The notes under the pieces: generated by a model | Seen by the model: only the letters and a program-made list of their open reading frames with translations | What the model was told of the DNA's origin: nothing | The model's database searches: none | DNA from: Bacteroidales bacterium | Lineage (GTDB): Bacteria; Bacteroidota; Bacteroidia; Bacteroidales; UBA932 | Assembly (NCBI GenBank): GCA_017651225.1 | Contig: JAGCDF010000037.1 | Coordinates: 1 to 47,708 of the forward strand | Direction of reading: 5' to 3' | DNA length: 47,708 nt | Position numbers and translations under genes: made by a program | Shown here: positions 14,660 through 23,532 of the stretch, piece after piece | Position numbering within the stretch: the first letter of the stretch is position 1 | Layout of the letters: each line of letters opens with the position of its first letter

Positions 14660-16978
14660 ATGAAGAAATCCATTATGATTGCCGCACTGCTGCTGACGGG
14701 CGTCTCCGCCCTGGCCCAGCCGCAACTGCGCAAGGACAACATCGATGAGGTCCTTGCCGCCATGACCCTTGAAGAGAAAGCCACCCTGCTGGTGGGCGGC
14801 GCCCGCGCCCAGATCGTGAACGGCGTCACCTCCGGCGTCGCCGCCCAGGTGCCCGGCGCGGCCGGCAACACCCGGCCCATCGAGCGTCTCGGCATCCCCG
14901 GGACGGTGCTGGCCGACGGCCCTGCCGGCCTGCGCATCCAGCCGACCCGCCAGGGGACGAGCCAGACCTTCTACTGCACCGGTTTCCCCGTGGGTACGCT
15001 GCTCGCCAGCTCCTGGGACACCGCGCTCGTGGAGCAGGTGACCACCGCGATGGGTGAGGAAGTGCACGAGTATGGCGTGGACGTGCTCCTCGCCCCGGGC
15101 ATGAACATCCACCGCAACCCGCTCTGCGGCCGTAACTTCGAGTACTTCTCCGAGGATCCGCTCCTGTCCGGCAAGATGGCCGCCGCCTATGTGCGCGGCA
15201 TCCAGAGCAACAACGTGGGCACCTCCATCAAACACTACGCGGTCAACAATCAGGAGACCAACCGCAACGAGGACGACGCCCGCGTGAGCGAGCGCGCCCT
15301 GCGCGAAATCTATCTGAAGAATTTCGAGATTGCCGTTAAAGAGGCTGATCCCTGGACGGTGATGTCCTCCTACAACCAGCTCAACGGCGAGTACACCCAG
15401 CAGAAGAAAGACCTGCTCACCACGATCCTCCGCGACGAGTGGGGCTACAAGGGCATCGTCATGACCGACTGGGGCAACAAGGCCGGGACCGTCAAGTCCG
15501 CCTGGGCCGGCAACGACCTCATGGAGCCGGGCAACCAGAACGAGATCGACCGCATCATCGCGGGCGTGAAGGACGGCAGCCTTTCCATTGAGGACGTGAA
15601 CCGCAACGTCCGCCGCATGCTCGAATACATCGTCCGCACCCCTTCCTTCATCAAGTATCAGTATTCCAACAAGCCGGACCTCAAGGCTCACGCCCAGGTG
15701 GCCCGCCAGGCTGCCGGCGAGTCCATCGTGCTCCTCCGCAACGAGGATGTGCTGCCGCTCAAGGGCAACGAGAAAGTGGCCCTCTACGGCATCTCCGCCC
15801 TCGATTTCGTGGCCGGCGGCACCGGCTCCGGCGACGTGAACAAGGCCTATGTCGTGAACATGGAAGACGCCATGACGAATGCCGGCTTCCAGCTGGACAA
15901 GAACCTCTCCGATTACTACAAGGCCTACATCGCCTACGACAAGGCGCAGACCGCGCTCAACGGCACCGTCTTCTCCTGGTTCACCAGCCGCAAGCTCGCC
16001 GAAATCGCCATCCCCGCCGCTGCGATCGCCAATGAGGCGAATGCCAACGACGTGGCCGTCGTGGTCCTGGGCCGCAACGCCGGTGAGGGCGCCGACCGCC
16101 GCCAGATCGATGATTTCGAGCTGACCACCGTCGAGCGTGACCTGCTCCGCGACATCAGCACCGCCTACCACGCGGCCGGCAAGAAGGTTGTCGTCGTGCT
16201 GAACATCGGCGGCGTGATCGAGACCAACTCCTGGAAGAACCTCGTGGACGCCATCGTCCTGCCCTGGTCCCCGGGCCAGGAGGGTGCGAACGCCGTCGCG
16301 GACGTGCTCACCGGCAAGGTGAATCCTTCCGGCAAGCTCCCGATGACCTTCCCGGTGAATTTCATGGACCACCCGTCCTCCGCGAACTTCCCGTACAACT
16401 ACACGCAGAGCAACAACCGCGGCTGGGGCGTGCGTCAGCCGGTCAAGGACGTGGATTACACGAACTACGAAGAGGGTATCTATGTCGGCTACCGCTACTT
16501 CAGCACCGCCAAGGTGGGCGTCTCCTACCCGTTCGGCTTCGGCCTGAGCTACACCTGCTTCGCCTACAGCAAGCCGGTCGTGAAGGCTACCGCGAACGGC
16601 TTCGAGGCCAGCATCACCGTGACCAACACCGGCAAGGTGGCCGGCAAGGAAGTGGTCGAGCTCTACGTGACCGCTCCCGAGGCCGGCCTGGCCAAGCCCG
16701 CCTGCGAGCTCAAGGCCTTCGCCAAGACCCGCGAGCTGAAGCCGGGCGAGAGCCAGACCGTGAAGATGGTCGTGGACAACTACGGCATCGCCTCCTTCAA
16801 TGACGCCAACTCCGCCTGGGAGGCCCCGGCAGGCACCTACAAGGTCTGCTTCGGCGCCAGCGTCGAGGACATCCGCGCCACGGCCGACTACAAGCTGAAG
16901 AAGGCGCAGAGCTGGCCGGTCAACGACCTGTTCGAACTCAACGCTCCTCTCAATGAGATCAGCGTCACCCGCAAATAA
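14660..16978 (+). CDS. Secreted GH3 beta-glycosidase (copy A)
   Basis: 772 residues with a cleavable signal peptide (ALLLTGVSALAQ). Full three-domain GH3: the N-terminal barrel begins LAAMTLEEKATLLVGGA and carries the substrate motif KHYAVNNQETNR. The catalytic nucleophile Asp is in GIVMTDWGN (about D270). A second alpha/beta domain follows (ESIVLLRNEDVLPLKG onward), then a C-terminal fibronectin-III-like domain (AGKEVVELYVTAP to the end). The enzyme removes terminal glucose or xylose from oligosaccharides in the periplasm; the substrate is inferred from the xylan-active genes elsewhere in the window. First of a tandem pair, 9 bases from copy B. Confidence 0.92.
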   Translation: MKKSIMIAALLLTGVSALAQPQLRKDNIDEVLAAMTLEEKATLLVGGARAQIVNGVTSGVAAQVPGAAGNTRPIERLGIPGTVLADGPAGLRIQPTRQGTSQTFYCTGFPVGTLLASSWDTALVEQVTTAMGEEVHEYGVDVLLAPGMNIHRNPLCGRNFEYFSEDPLLSGKMAAAYVRGIQSNNVGTSIKHYAVNNQETNRNEDDARVSERALREIYLKNFEIAVKEADPWTVMSSYNQLNGEYTQQKKDLLTTILRDEWGYKGIVMTDWGNKAGTVKSAWAGNDLMEPGNQNEIDRIIAGVKDGSLSIEDVNRNVRRMLEYIVRTPSFIKYQYSNKPDLKAHAQVARQAAGESIVLLRNEDVLPLKGNEKVALYGISALDFVAGGTGSGDVNKAYVVNMEDAMTNAGFQLDKNLSDYYKAYIAYDKAQTALNGTVFSWFTSRKLAEIAIPAAAIANEANANDVAVVVLGRNAGEGADRRQIDDFELTTVERDLLRDISTAYHAAGKKVVVVLNIGGVIETNSWKNLVDAIVLPWSPGQEGANAVADVLTGKVNPSGKLPMTFPVNFMDHPSSANFPYNYTQSNNRGWGVRQPVKDVDYTNYEEGIYVGYRYFSTAKVGVSYPFGFGLSYTCFAYSKPVVKATANGFEASITVTNTGKVAGKEVVELYVTAPEAGLAKPACELKAFAKTRELKPGESQTVKMVVDNYGIASFNDANSAWEAPAGTYKVCFGASVEDIRATADYKLKKAQSWPVNDLFELNAPLNEISVTRK

Positions 16979-16987
16979 CCGAAACTG

Positions 16988-19324
16988 ATGAAGAAAACAT
17001 TGATTCTCATTTCTTCCGCACTGCTGGTCGCCGCCTGTTCGGGTGGCGACCCGCAGCTTGGGAAGGCCTCCGTGGACAAGGTCCTCGGAGCGATGACCCT
17101 CGAAGAGAAGGTCCATTTCGTGATCGGCACCGGCATGGCCGGCTTCGGCGATGACGAAGGTATGGGCGCCACCATCGGCGCCACCAAGAAGATCGTGCCC
17201 GGCGCCGCCGGCACGACCTACCCGATCGAGCGCCTCGGCATCCCGTCCATCGTCCTGGCGGACGGCCCCGCCGGCCTGCGCATCGACCCGACCCGCGAGG
17301 GCGAGGACCGCACCTACTACTGCACGCATTTCCCGATAGGGACCCTGCTCGCTTCCACCTGGAACCAGGAGCTCGTGGAGCAGGTCGGCACCGCGATGGG
17401 CGAGGAGGTGCACGAATACGGCGCCGACGTCTATCTGGCTCCGGCCCTGAACATCCACCGCAACCCGCTGAACGGACGTAACTTCGAGTATTATTCCGAG
17501 GATCCCGTGGTGGCCGGCAAGACGGCCGCCGCCTACGTGCGCGGCGTCCAGAGCAACGACGTGGGTACTTCCATCAAGCATTTCGCCTACAACAGCCAGG
17601 AGACCAACCGCACGGGCAACGACGCTGTCATCAGCCAGCGCGCCCAGCGGGAGATCTACCTCAAGGGCTTCGAGATCACCGTCAAGGAGGCCGATCCCTG
17701 GACGGTGATGACCTCCTACAACAAGATCAACGGCACCTACACCTCCCAGAGCCGCGAGCTCGTGACCACCGTCCTGCGCGACGAGTGGGGCTACCAGGGC
17801 ACGGTGATGACCGACTGGTACGGCGGTGACGACGGCGCTGCGCAGATGCGTGCCGGCAACGACATGCTCCAGCCGGGCACCAACCTGCAGTACGAGCAGA
17901 TCATGGCCGCCCTGAAGGACGGCTCGCTCAGCGAGGCCGAGCTGGACGTCTGCGTGCGCCGCGTGCTCGAACTCGTGGCCCGCAGCCCGAAGGCCAAGGG
18001 CTATGCCTACAGCAACGATCCCGACCTCGCGGCCCATGCCGCCGTGACGCGCCAGAGCGCGCTCGAGGGCATGGTCCTGCTCGAGAACAAGGGCGGCGTC
18101 CTGCCGCTCAAGAACGTCAAGAACGTGGCCGTGTTCGGCTGCACCTCCTATGACTTCGTGGCGGGCGGCACCGGCTCCGGCAACGTGAACCGCGCCTACA
18201 CCGTGTCCCTGCTGGACGGCCTGAAGAACGCCGGCTTCAACGTGGACGACAGCAAGAAGGACGTCTACCTCAAGCATATCGCCGACGAGCTGGCGGCCTT
18301 CCAGGCCTCCCTCCCGAACGACGGCACCTCCGCCTTCTATCCGACCCCGCGCCCGTCCGAGCTCATCCCGTCCGCGGCCGAACTGGCCGCTTCGGCCAAG
18401 GCCAACGACGTGGCTATCATCACCTTCGGCCGCAACTCCGGTGAGTTCTTCGACCGCACCTCGGCCGACTTCGCCCTCTCCGCCAAGGAGCGCAAGCTCC
18501 TGCAGGACGTGACCGCCGCCTTCCACAAGGCCGGCAAGAAGGTCGTCGTCGTGCTGAACATCGGCGGCGTGATCGAGACCGCTTCCTGGAAGAACATCCC
18601 CGACGCCGTCCTGCTGGCCTGGCAGGCCGGACAGGAGGGTGGCAACTCCGTGACCGACATCCTCACCGGCAAGCAGAGCCCGTCCGGCCGCCTGCCGATG
18701 ACCTTCCCGGTGAACCTGCGCGACGCCGGCTCCTCCGCGAACTTCCCGATCGACGCCGACACGGGGGTTTACTTCGTCAACCGCCGCGTCGACGTGGGTC
18801 AGAAGGATGTGGACCGCACGGTCTACGCCGAGGACATCTACGTGGGCTACCGCTGGTTCGACAAGAAGGACATGGCGGTTTCCTATCCCTTCGGTTACGG
18901 CCTGAGCTACACGTCCTTCGCCTACGAAGCGCCTTCCGTGAAGGCTGCGGGCGACGGCTTCGAGGCCAGCGTCAAGGTGACCAACACCGGCTCCGTGGCC
19001 GGCAAGGAGGTCGTCCAGCTCTACGTGAGCGCCCCTGCGGGCGGCCTGGACAAGCCGGTGCGCGAGCTCAAGGCTTACGCCAAGACGCGCGAGCTCCAGC
19101 CGGGCGAAAGCGAGGTGGTGACCCTGAAGGTCGACGCCTACGGCCTCGCTTCCTTCAATGAGGCCGCCTCCGCCTGGGAGGCCGCCGCGGGCGACTACGC
19201 AATCGCCTTCGGCGCCAGCTCCCGCGACCTGCGCGAATGCGTGTCCTTCACGCTGACCGAGGCCAAGTCCTGGCCCGTGAACAATGTATTGGCCCCTCAG
19301 CAGCCCATCCAGAAGCTGCTGTAA
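16988..19324 (+). CDS. GH3 beta-glycosidase lipoprotein (copy B)
   Basis: 778 residues. Unlike copy A it has a lipoprotein signal (ISSALLVAAC), so the two enzymes probably sit in different places. Domains are as in copy A: VLGAMTLEEKVHFV start, KHFAYNSQETNR, nucleophile Asp in GTVMTDWYGG (about D276), second domain from GMVLLENKGGVLPLK, and fibronectin-III-like C-terminus (AGKEVVQLYVSAPAGGLDK). Sequence similarity to copy A runs the full length, showing an old tandem duplication. It ends just before a strong terminator at 19340, which closes the two-gene unit. Confidence 0.92.
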   Translation: MKKTLILISSALLVAACSGGDPQLGKASVDKVLGAMTLEEKVHFVIGTGMAGFGDDEGMGATIGATKKIVPGAAGTTYPIERLGIPSIVLADGPAGLRIDPTREGEDRTYYCTHFPIGTLLASTWNQELVEQVGTAMGEEVHEYGADVYLAPALNIHRNPLNGRNFEYYSEDPVVAGKTAAAYVRGVQSNDVGTSIKHFAYNSQETNRTGNDAVISQRAQREIYLKGFEITVKEADPWTVMTSYNKINGTYTSQSRELVTTVLRDEWGYQGTVMTDWYGGDDGAAQMRAGNDMLQPGTNLQYEQIMAALKDGSLSEAELDVCVRRVLELVARSPKAKGYAYSNDPDLAAHAAVTRQSALEGMVLLENKGGVLPLKNVKNVAVFGCTSYDFVAGGTGSGNVNRAYTVSLLDGLKNAGFNVDDSKKDVYLKHIADELAAFQASLPNDGTSAFYPTPRPSELIPSAAELAASAKANDVAIITFGRNSGEFFDRTSADFALSAKERKLLQDVTAAFHKAGKKVVVVLNIGGVIETASWKNIPDAVLLAWQAGQEGGNSVTDILTGKQSPSGRLPMTFPVNLRDAGSSANFPIDADTGVYFVNRRVDVGQKDVDRTVYAEDIYVGYRWFDKKDMAVSYPFGYGLSYTSFAYEAPSVKAAGDGFEASVKVTNTGSVAGKEVVQLYVSAPAGGLDKPVRELKAYAKTRELQPGESEVVTLKVDAYGLASFNEAASAWEAAAGDYAIAFGASSRDLRECVSFTLTEAKSWPVNNVLAPQQPIQKLL

Positions 19325-19339
19325 TTTGGTTATTTGTTG

Positions 19340-19371
19340 AAAAGGCCGCCCGCGGGCGGCCTTTTCTTTTT
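19340..19371 (+). terminator. Intrinsic terminator after the GH3 pair
   Basis: AAAAGGCCGCCC, two-base centre GC, and the exact complement GGGCGGCCTTTT (19340-19365), followed by CTTTTT. A perfect 12-bp stem with a T run, 15 bases after the GH3 stop. Confidence 0.9.
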
Positions 19372-19377
19372 CGGGCG

Positions 19378-19392
19378 ACCCCCGAAGGGGGT
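19378..19392. repeat. Short palindrome ACCCCC-GAA-GGGGGT
   Basis: A 6-bp stem just after the terminator, followed by ATTTGC. A similar block (CCCCCTCAAGGGGGATTGC, 43154-43172) lies inside uvrA, so it may belong to a dispersed palindromic repeat family. The evidence is only two copies in this window. Confidence 0.3.
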
Positions 19393-19393
19393 A

Positions 19394-19425
19394 TTTGCGT
19401 TTGGCGAAGATATTTTCTACTTTTG
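19394..19425 (+). promoter_or_regulatory. Promoter of the aromatic amino-acid operon (TTTG - 20 bp - TACTTTTG)
   Basis: TTTG at 19394-19397 and TACTTTTG at 19418-19425 match the Bacteroidetes consensus. Transcription would start about 15 bases before the pheA ATG, leaving no room for a leader peptide or attenuator; any feedback control must act elsewhere. Confidence 0.7.
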
Positions 19426-19446
19426 TAGGTTAGTTAGTTTTACCCG

Positions 19447-20538
19447 ATGGACAACCTCGAAGAAATCAGAAAGAAGATTGACGCCGTGGACGCGCAGATC
19501 GCCCCGCTCTTTGAGCAGCGCATGGAGCTCGTCCGCGAGGTCACCGCATACAAGACCGCCCATGGGCTGGCCACCTGCGATCCGTCCCGCGAGGACGCGA
19601 TCCTGCGGCGTGGCGCCGAGCGGATCCAGGATCACGATATCCGCGAGTATTACGTCAGCTTCCAGAAGGAAGTGCTGTCGCTCTCTCGCGACTGGCAGCG
19701 CCGCCTGAGCAGCGGCCTGAAAGTGGCCTACAGCGGCGTGCCGGGCGCTTTTGCCTACATCGCCGCCTCGCGCCTGTACCCCGGCGCCGAGCTTATTTCC
19801 TACGATAATTTTGAACTGGCCTACCGCGCCTGCGAGACGGGCGAGTGCGACGTGGCGGTGCTGCCCTTCGAGAACAGCTTCGCCGGCGAGGTCTCGTCCG
19901 TGACGGACCTGATGTTCTCCGGCTCGCTGTACGTGAACCAGGTGATGCAGCTGGAAATCGAGCAGAACCTGCTGGGCCTGCCCGGTGCCGACAAGTCGAA
20001 GATCCGCAAGGTCTACAGCCATCCCCAGGCCCTGGCGCAGTGCGCCGAATATATCCAGCGCAACGGGCTGATCACCCGGGAGATGTCCAATACGGCCGTG
20101 GCGGCGCAGCGGGTCTCCCAGAAGCAGGATCCGCTCTGTGCGGCCATCGGCACGGCCGAGGCGGCGGCGCTCTACGGACTGGAAGTCCTCGAGCCGCGCA
20201 TCAACACCAGCCGCACCAACACCACGCGCTTCGCGGCCTTCTCTCGGATGCTCCGCCTGGACAGGGAGAACAAGCGCAAGATGGACAAGCACTTCATCCT
20301 GATGTATGCCGTCAAGAATGAGGCCGGCGCCCTGGCGCAGACGCTGAACATCATCGGCGCTCACAATTTCAATATGTGCAACCTCCACAGCCGCCCGATG
20401 AAGGAACTGCTGTGGAACTATTATTTCTTCGTCGAGCTGGACGGCGACGTGGCGACGGACGAGGGGAGCAGCCTGCTGCAGGAACTCAGCCCGTTGTGCG
20501 ACCGTCTCAAACTTGTCGGCTCTTTCTATACGCGTTAG
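19447..20538 (+). CDS. pheA: Bifunctional chorismate mutase / prephenate dehydratase (P-protein)
   Basis: 363 residues. Residues 1-80 are an AroQ-type helical chorismate mutase (IRKKIDAVDAQIAPLFEQRM, later KTAHGLATCDPSRED). Residues about 92-270 are the prephenate dehydratase domain (VAYSGVPGAFAYIAA, VLPFENSFAGEV, HPQALAQC, and the active-site motif TNTTRFAAF). Residues about 280-360 are an ACT domain (ILMYAVKNEAGALAQTLNII) with the ligand-binding LHSRPMK segment, so allosteric inhibition by phenylalanine is expected from family knowledge. Converts chorismate to phenylpyruvate. First gene of a four-gene aromatic operon; aroC follows after 3 bases. Confidence 0.95.
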   Translation: MDNLEEIRKKIDAVDAQIAPLFEQRMELVREVTAYKTAHGLATCDPSREDAILRRGAERIQDHDIREYYVSFQKEVLSLSRDWQRRLSSGLKVAYSGVPGAFAYIAASRLYPGAELISYDNFELAYRACETGECDVAVLPFENSFAGEVSSVTDLMFSGSLYVNQVMQLEIEQNLLGLPGADKSKIRKVYSHPQALAQCAEYIQRNGLITREMSNTAVAAQRVSQKQDPLCAAIGTAEAAALYGLEVLEPRINTSRTNTTRFAAFSRMLRLDRENKRKMDKHFILMYAVKNEAGALAQTLNIIGAHNFNMCNLHSRPMKELLWNYYFFVELDGDVATDEGSSLLQELSPLCDRLKLVGSFYTR

Positions 20539-20541
20539 CCT

Positions 20542-21633
20542 ATGAAGAATTCCCTCGGAACCAGCGTCATCCTGACGGTCTTCGGCGAGAGCCACGGACC
20601 GGCCGTCGGCGTCGTGCTCGACGGCCTGGCCCCGGGACTGCCCGTGGATGAGGCCTACATCGCGGAGCAGCTCGCGCGCCGCCGCCCCAGCGGGGCCACC
20701 GACACGGCCCGCGTGGAGCCGGACCGCTTCCAGCTGGTCAGCGGCGTGTATCAGGGCCGTACGACCGGCACCCCGCTCACCATCCTGATTCCCAACGAGA
20801 ACGTGCGCAGCAAGGACTATGACTCCGTGCAGACGGTGGCGCGTCCCGCGCACGCGGACTATACGGCCGAGTGCAAGTACCATGGCTGGCAGGACCCGCG
20901 CGGCGGGGGCCATTTCTCCGGCCGCGTTACGGCCGGGATTGTCGCGGCCGGCGCCATCTGCCGGCAAGCGCTCGAAGCCAAGGGCATCCGCCTGGGCACG
21001 CACATCCTGCGCTGCGCCGGGGTGGAGGACGCGCCGTTCACGGACGTAGCGTCCGAGATCGCCGGCATCGAGGCGAAGCGCTTCCCGCTCATCCTCGACC
21101 GCGAGGCGGAGGTGGAAGCGGCCATCCTCGCCGCGAAGGCGGAGCAGGACTCCGTCGGCGGCGTGGTCCAGACCGGCATCTGCGGCCTGCCCGCCGGGCT
21201 GGGGGAGCCGTGGTTCGATTCGCTGGAAGGCGTGCTCGCCCGGGCGATGTTCGCCGTGGGTGGCGTGAAGGGCATCGAGTTCGGCGACGGCTTCGGCCTG
21301 GCTGCGCTGCGCGGCTCGCAGGCCAACGACCCCTTCCGCATGCAGGACGGGCGCGTGGTCACGGAAAGCAACCGCAACGGCGGCATCAACGGAGGGATCA
21401 CCAACGGGATGCCGGTCGTCTTCAATCTCGCCGTCAAGCCGACGCCGTCCATCGCGCGGCCGCAGCGGACGGTGGATTATAAGGAAGGAAAAGATGTGGA
21501 ACTGGCCCTGACCGGGCGGCACGACCCTGCGATCATCCGCCGGATCTGCCCCGTGGTGACGGCCCTGGTGGCCGTGGTGCTTTGCGACCAGCTCGCGCTG
21601 CGCTTCGGCACCGATTACCTGGCAGCGAAATGA
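20542..21633 (+). CDS. aroC: Chorismate synthase
   Basis: 363 residues. It performs the last step of the shikimate pathway, the FMN-dependent trans-elimination from EPSP to chorismate. The family signatures are clear: GESHGPAVGVVLDGLAPGLP near the N-terminus, RRRPSG, the FMN region GGHFSGRVTAG (about residues 118-130), SQANDPF, and the C-terminal GRHDPAIIRR motif. The length is normal for the family. It ends in an ATGA overlap with tyrA, so translation is probably coupled. Its product feeds pheA and tyrA, which flank it. Confidence 0.96.
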   Translation: MKNSLGTSVILTVFGESHGPAVGVVLDGLAPGLPVDEAYIAEQLARRRPSGATDTARVEPDRFQLVSGVYQGRTTGTPLTILIPNENVRSKDYDSVQTVARPAHADYTAECKYHGWQDPRGGGHFSGRVTAGIVAAGAICRQALEAKGIRLGTHILRCAGVEDAPFTDVASEIAGIEAKRFPLILDREAEVEAAILAAKAEQDSVGGVVQTGICGLPAGLGEPWFDSLEGVLARAMFAVGGVKGIEFGDGFGLAALRGSQANDPFRMQDGRVVTESNRNGGINGGITNGMPVVFNLAVKPTPSIARPQRTVDYKEGKDVELALTGRHDPAIIRRICPVVTALVAVVLCDQLALRFGTDYLAAK

Positions 21634-22493
21634 CGAACAGTTTCATCAATTATCGGAAAGTCCTCATCGTCGGTCTCGGCATGATCGGCGGCTCCTACGC
21701 CGAGAAGCTCAGCGCGCTGGGCTTCGAGGTGGGTGCCGTCGTGCGCCGGCAGGAGGTGCTGGATTATGCGCTGAAGCGCGGCCTGATCGCCCACGGGCAG
21801 ATCGAAGTGACGCGCGAGTACGTGTCGCAGTTCGAACTGGTGGTCTCCGCCCTGTATCCCAAGGCTTTTGTCGAGTGGGTGCGGAAGTACCAGGATTTCC
21901 TCAAGCCGGGGGCTGTGATCACGGATGTGAGCGGCGTGAAGCGGGCGGTGGTGCCCGCCGTGCAGGGAATCCTGCGCGAGGACGTCGAATTCGTGCCGGC
22001 GCACCCGATGGCCGGGCGCGAGCGCTCCGGTGTGGAATTCGCTGACAGCAAGGTCTTTGCGGGCGCTAACTTTATCATCACTCCCACGGAGCGCAACAGC
22101 GAGGAGGGAATCGAGCTGGTGCGCACGCTGGCCTGCATCCTGGGCTTCCGGCACATCGCCGTGCTGAGCCCCGAGGCGCACGACGAGATGATCGGCTTCC
22201 TCTCGCAGCTGACGCACTGCATCGCCGTGGCGCTGATGGACTGCAAGGATTCCGAACACCTGGTGGAGTACACGGGCGACTCCTTCCGCGACCTGACGCG
22301 GATCGCCCGGATCAATGAGAATATGTGGACGGAGCTGTTCCTGGAGAACCGGGACGTGCTGCTGTCCCAGATGAACCTCTTCCTGGAGAAGTTCACGCAG
22401 CTGCGTGACGCACTGGCCCGGGGGGACGAAGATACCATGAAGGAAATGATGCGCCTGTCGTCGTACCGGCGTTCGTTCTTCGATAAAAAGTGA
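21630..22493 (+). CDS. tyrA: Prephenate dehydrogenase
   Basis: 287 residues. An N-terminal dinucleotide-binding fold begins VLIVGLGMIGGSYAEKL, followed by the prephenate-binding motif PAHPMAGRERSGVEFA and a helical C-terminal half with LTHCIAVALMD. Converts prephenate to 4-hydroxyphenylpyruvate with NAD(P)+. There is no chorismate-mutase and no ACT domain, so mutase activity must come from PheA. The start is the ATG at 21630, which overlaps the aroC stop; the open frame extends further upstream but lies inside aroC. Confidence 0.93.
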   Translation: MTNSFINYRKVLIVGLGMIGGSYAEKLSALGFEVGAVVRRQEVLDYALKRGLIAHGQIEVTREYVSQFELVVSALYPKAFVEWVRKYQDFLKPGAVITDVSGVKRAVVPAVQGILREDVEFVPAHPMAGRERSGVEFADSKVFAGANFIITPTERNSEEGIELVRTLACILGFRHIAVLSPEAHDEMIGFLSQLTHCIAVALMDCKDSEHLVEYTGDSFRDLTRIARINENMWTELFLENRDVLLSQMNLFLEKFTQLRDALARGDEDTMKEMMRLSSYRRSFFDKK

Positions 22494-22500
22494 GTAGCGT

Positions 22501-23532
22501 ATGAATATGGTTTTCAAGCGCAAGCTGCTGATCCCCAAGGAGATCAAGGAGATGTATCCGATCTCCGCGGAGGGGGCGGCCACCAAGCGCGCCAATGATG
22601 AAAGCATCCGGGACATCCTGACAGGCGCGAGCGATAAACTCCTGCTTGTGATCGGCCCCTGCTCGGCCGACCGGGAGGATGCCGTGATCGAATATATTTC
22701 CCGCCTGCGCCCCCTGCAGGAGCGGGTGGCCGACAAGATCGTAATCGTGCCGCGCATCTACACCAACAAGCCGCGCACGACCGGCATCGGCTACAAGGGC
22801 ATGCTGCACCAGCCCAATCCGCAGGAGCATTCCGACATGCTCCGCGGCCTGATCGCCATCCGCAAGCTGCATATGCGCGCCCTCGCCGAGACCGGTTTCT
22901 CCTGCGCGGACGAGATGCTCTACCCGGAGAACCACCGCTTCCTGGACGACCTGCTGTCGTACGTGGCCGTCGGCGCGCGCTCCGTGGAGGACCAGCAGCA
23001 CCGCATGACCGCGAGCGGCCTGGACATCCCCGTGGGCATGAAGAACCCGACGGGCGGCGACCTGTCCGTGATGATGAACGCGCTGAAGGCCGCGCAGAGC
23101 GCGCACACCTTCATCTACCGCAACTGGGAAGTCGAATCCACGGGCAATCCGCTCTCGCACGCCATTATGCGCGGCTACGTGGATTCGCACGGGATCTCGC
23201 ACCCGAACTACCATTATGAAGACCTGGCGCGTCTGAGCGCCCTGTATGCGGAGAGCGGCCTGCAGAATCCGGGCGCTGTCGTGGACACGAACCACAACAA
23301 TTCCGGCAAGAAGTACGAGGAGCAGATCCGCATCGCCAAGGAGGTGCTGCACAGCACCCGACACAGCGCGGAGATCCGCAAGCTGGTCAAGGGCCTGATG
23401 ATCGAGTCCTACCTCGAGGACGGCTGCCAGAAGCCCGACGGCGGCGTCTACGGCAAGTCCATCACCGATCCCTGCCTCGGCTGGGAAAAGACCGAGCGCC
23501 TGGTGCTGGATTTGGCCGATCTCTGGGTGTAA
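22501..23532 (+). CDS. aroF: 3-deoxy-7-phosphoheptulonate (DAHP) synthase, class I
   Basis: 343 residues, AroF/G/H type, condensing phosphoenolpyruvate and erythrose-4-phosphate in the first step of the shikimate pathway. Visible motifs are LLVIGPCSADRED (about residue 50), PRIYTNKPRTTGIGYKG, the metal/PEP region GARSVEDQQHR, GMKNPTGGD, and DTNHNNSGK with the conserved His. No chorismate-mutase domain is fused to it. Feedback specificity (Phe, Tyr or Trp) cannot be told. Last gene of the aromatic operon; its stop directly abuts the stop of the convergent aldehyde dehydrogenase gene. Confidence 0.94.
   Translation: MNMVFKRKLLIPKEIKEMYPISAEGAATKRANDESIRDILTGASDKLLLVIGPCSADREDAVIEYISRLRPLQERVADKIVIVPRIYTNKPRTTGIGYKGMLHQPNPQEHSDMLRGLIAIRKLHMRALAETGFSCADEMLYPENHRFLDDLLSYVAVGARSVEDQQHRMTASGLDIPVGMKNPTGGDLSVMMNALKAAQSAHTFIYRNWEVESTGNPLSHAIMRGYVDSHGISHPNYHYEDLARLSALYAESGLQNPGAVVDTNHNNSGKKYEEQIRIAKEVLHSTRHSAEIRKLVKGLMIESYLEDGCQKPDGGVYGKSITDPCLGWEKTERLVLDLADLWV

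Noticed and set aside
14633..18526. A very long open frame antisense to the GH3 genes, and similar ones antisense to the Wza-like and uvrA genes
   Set aside because: They arise from strong GC bias at third codon positions in the real genes; the translations are repetitive Val/Gly/Ala/His-rich sequence with no domain.
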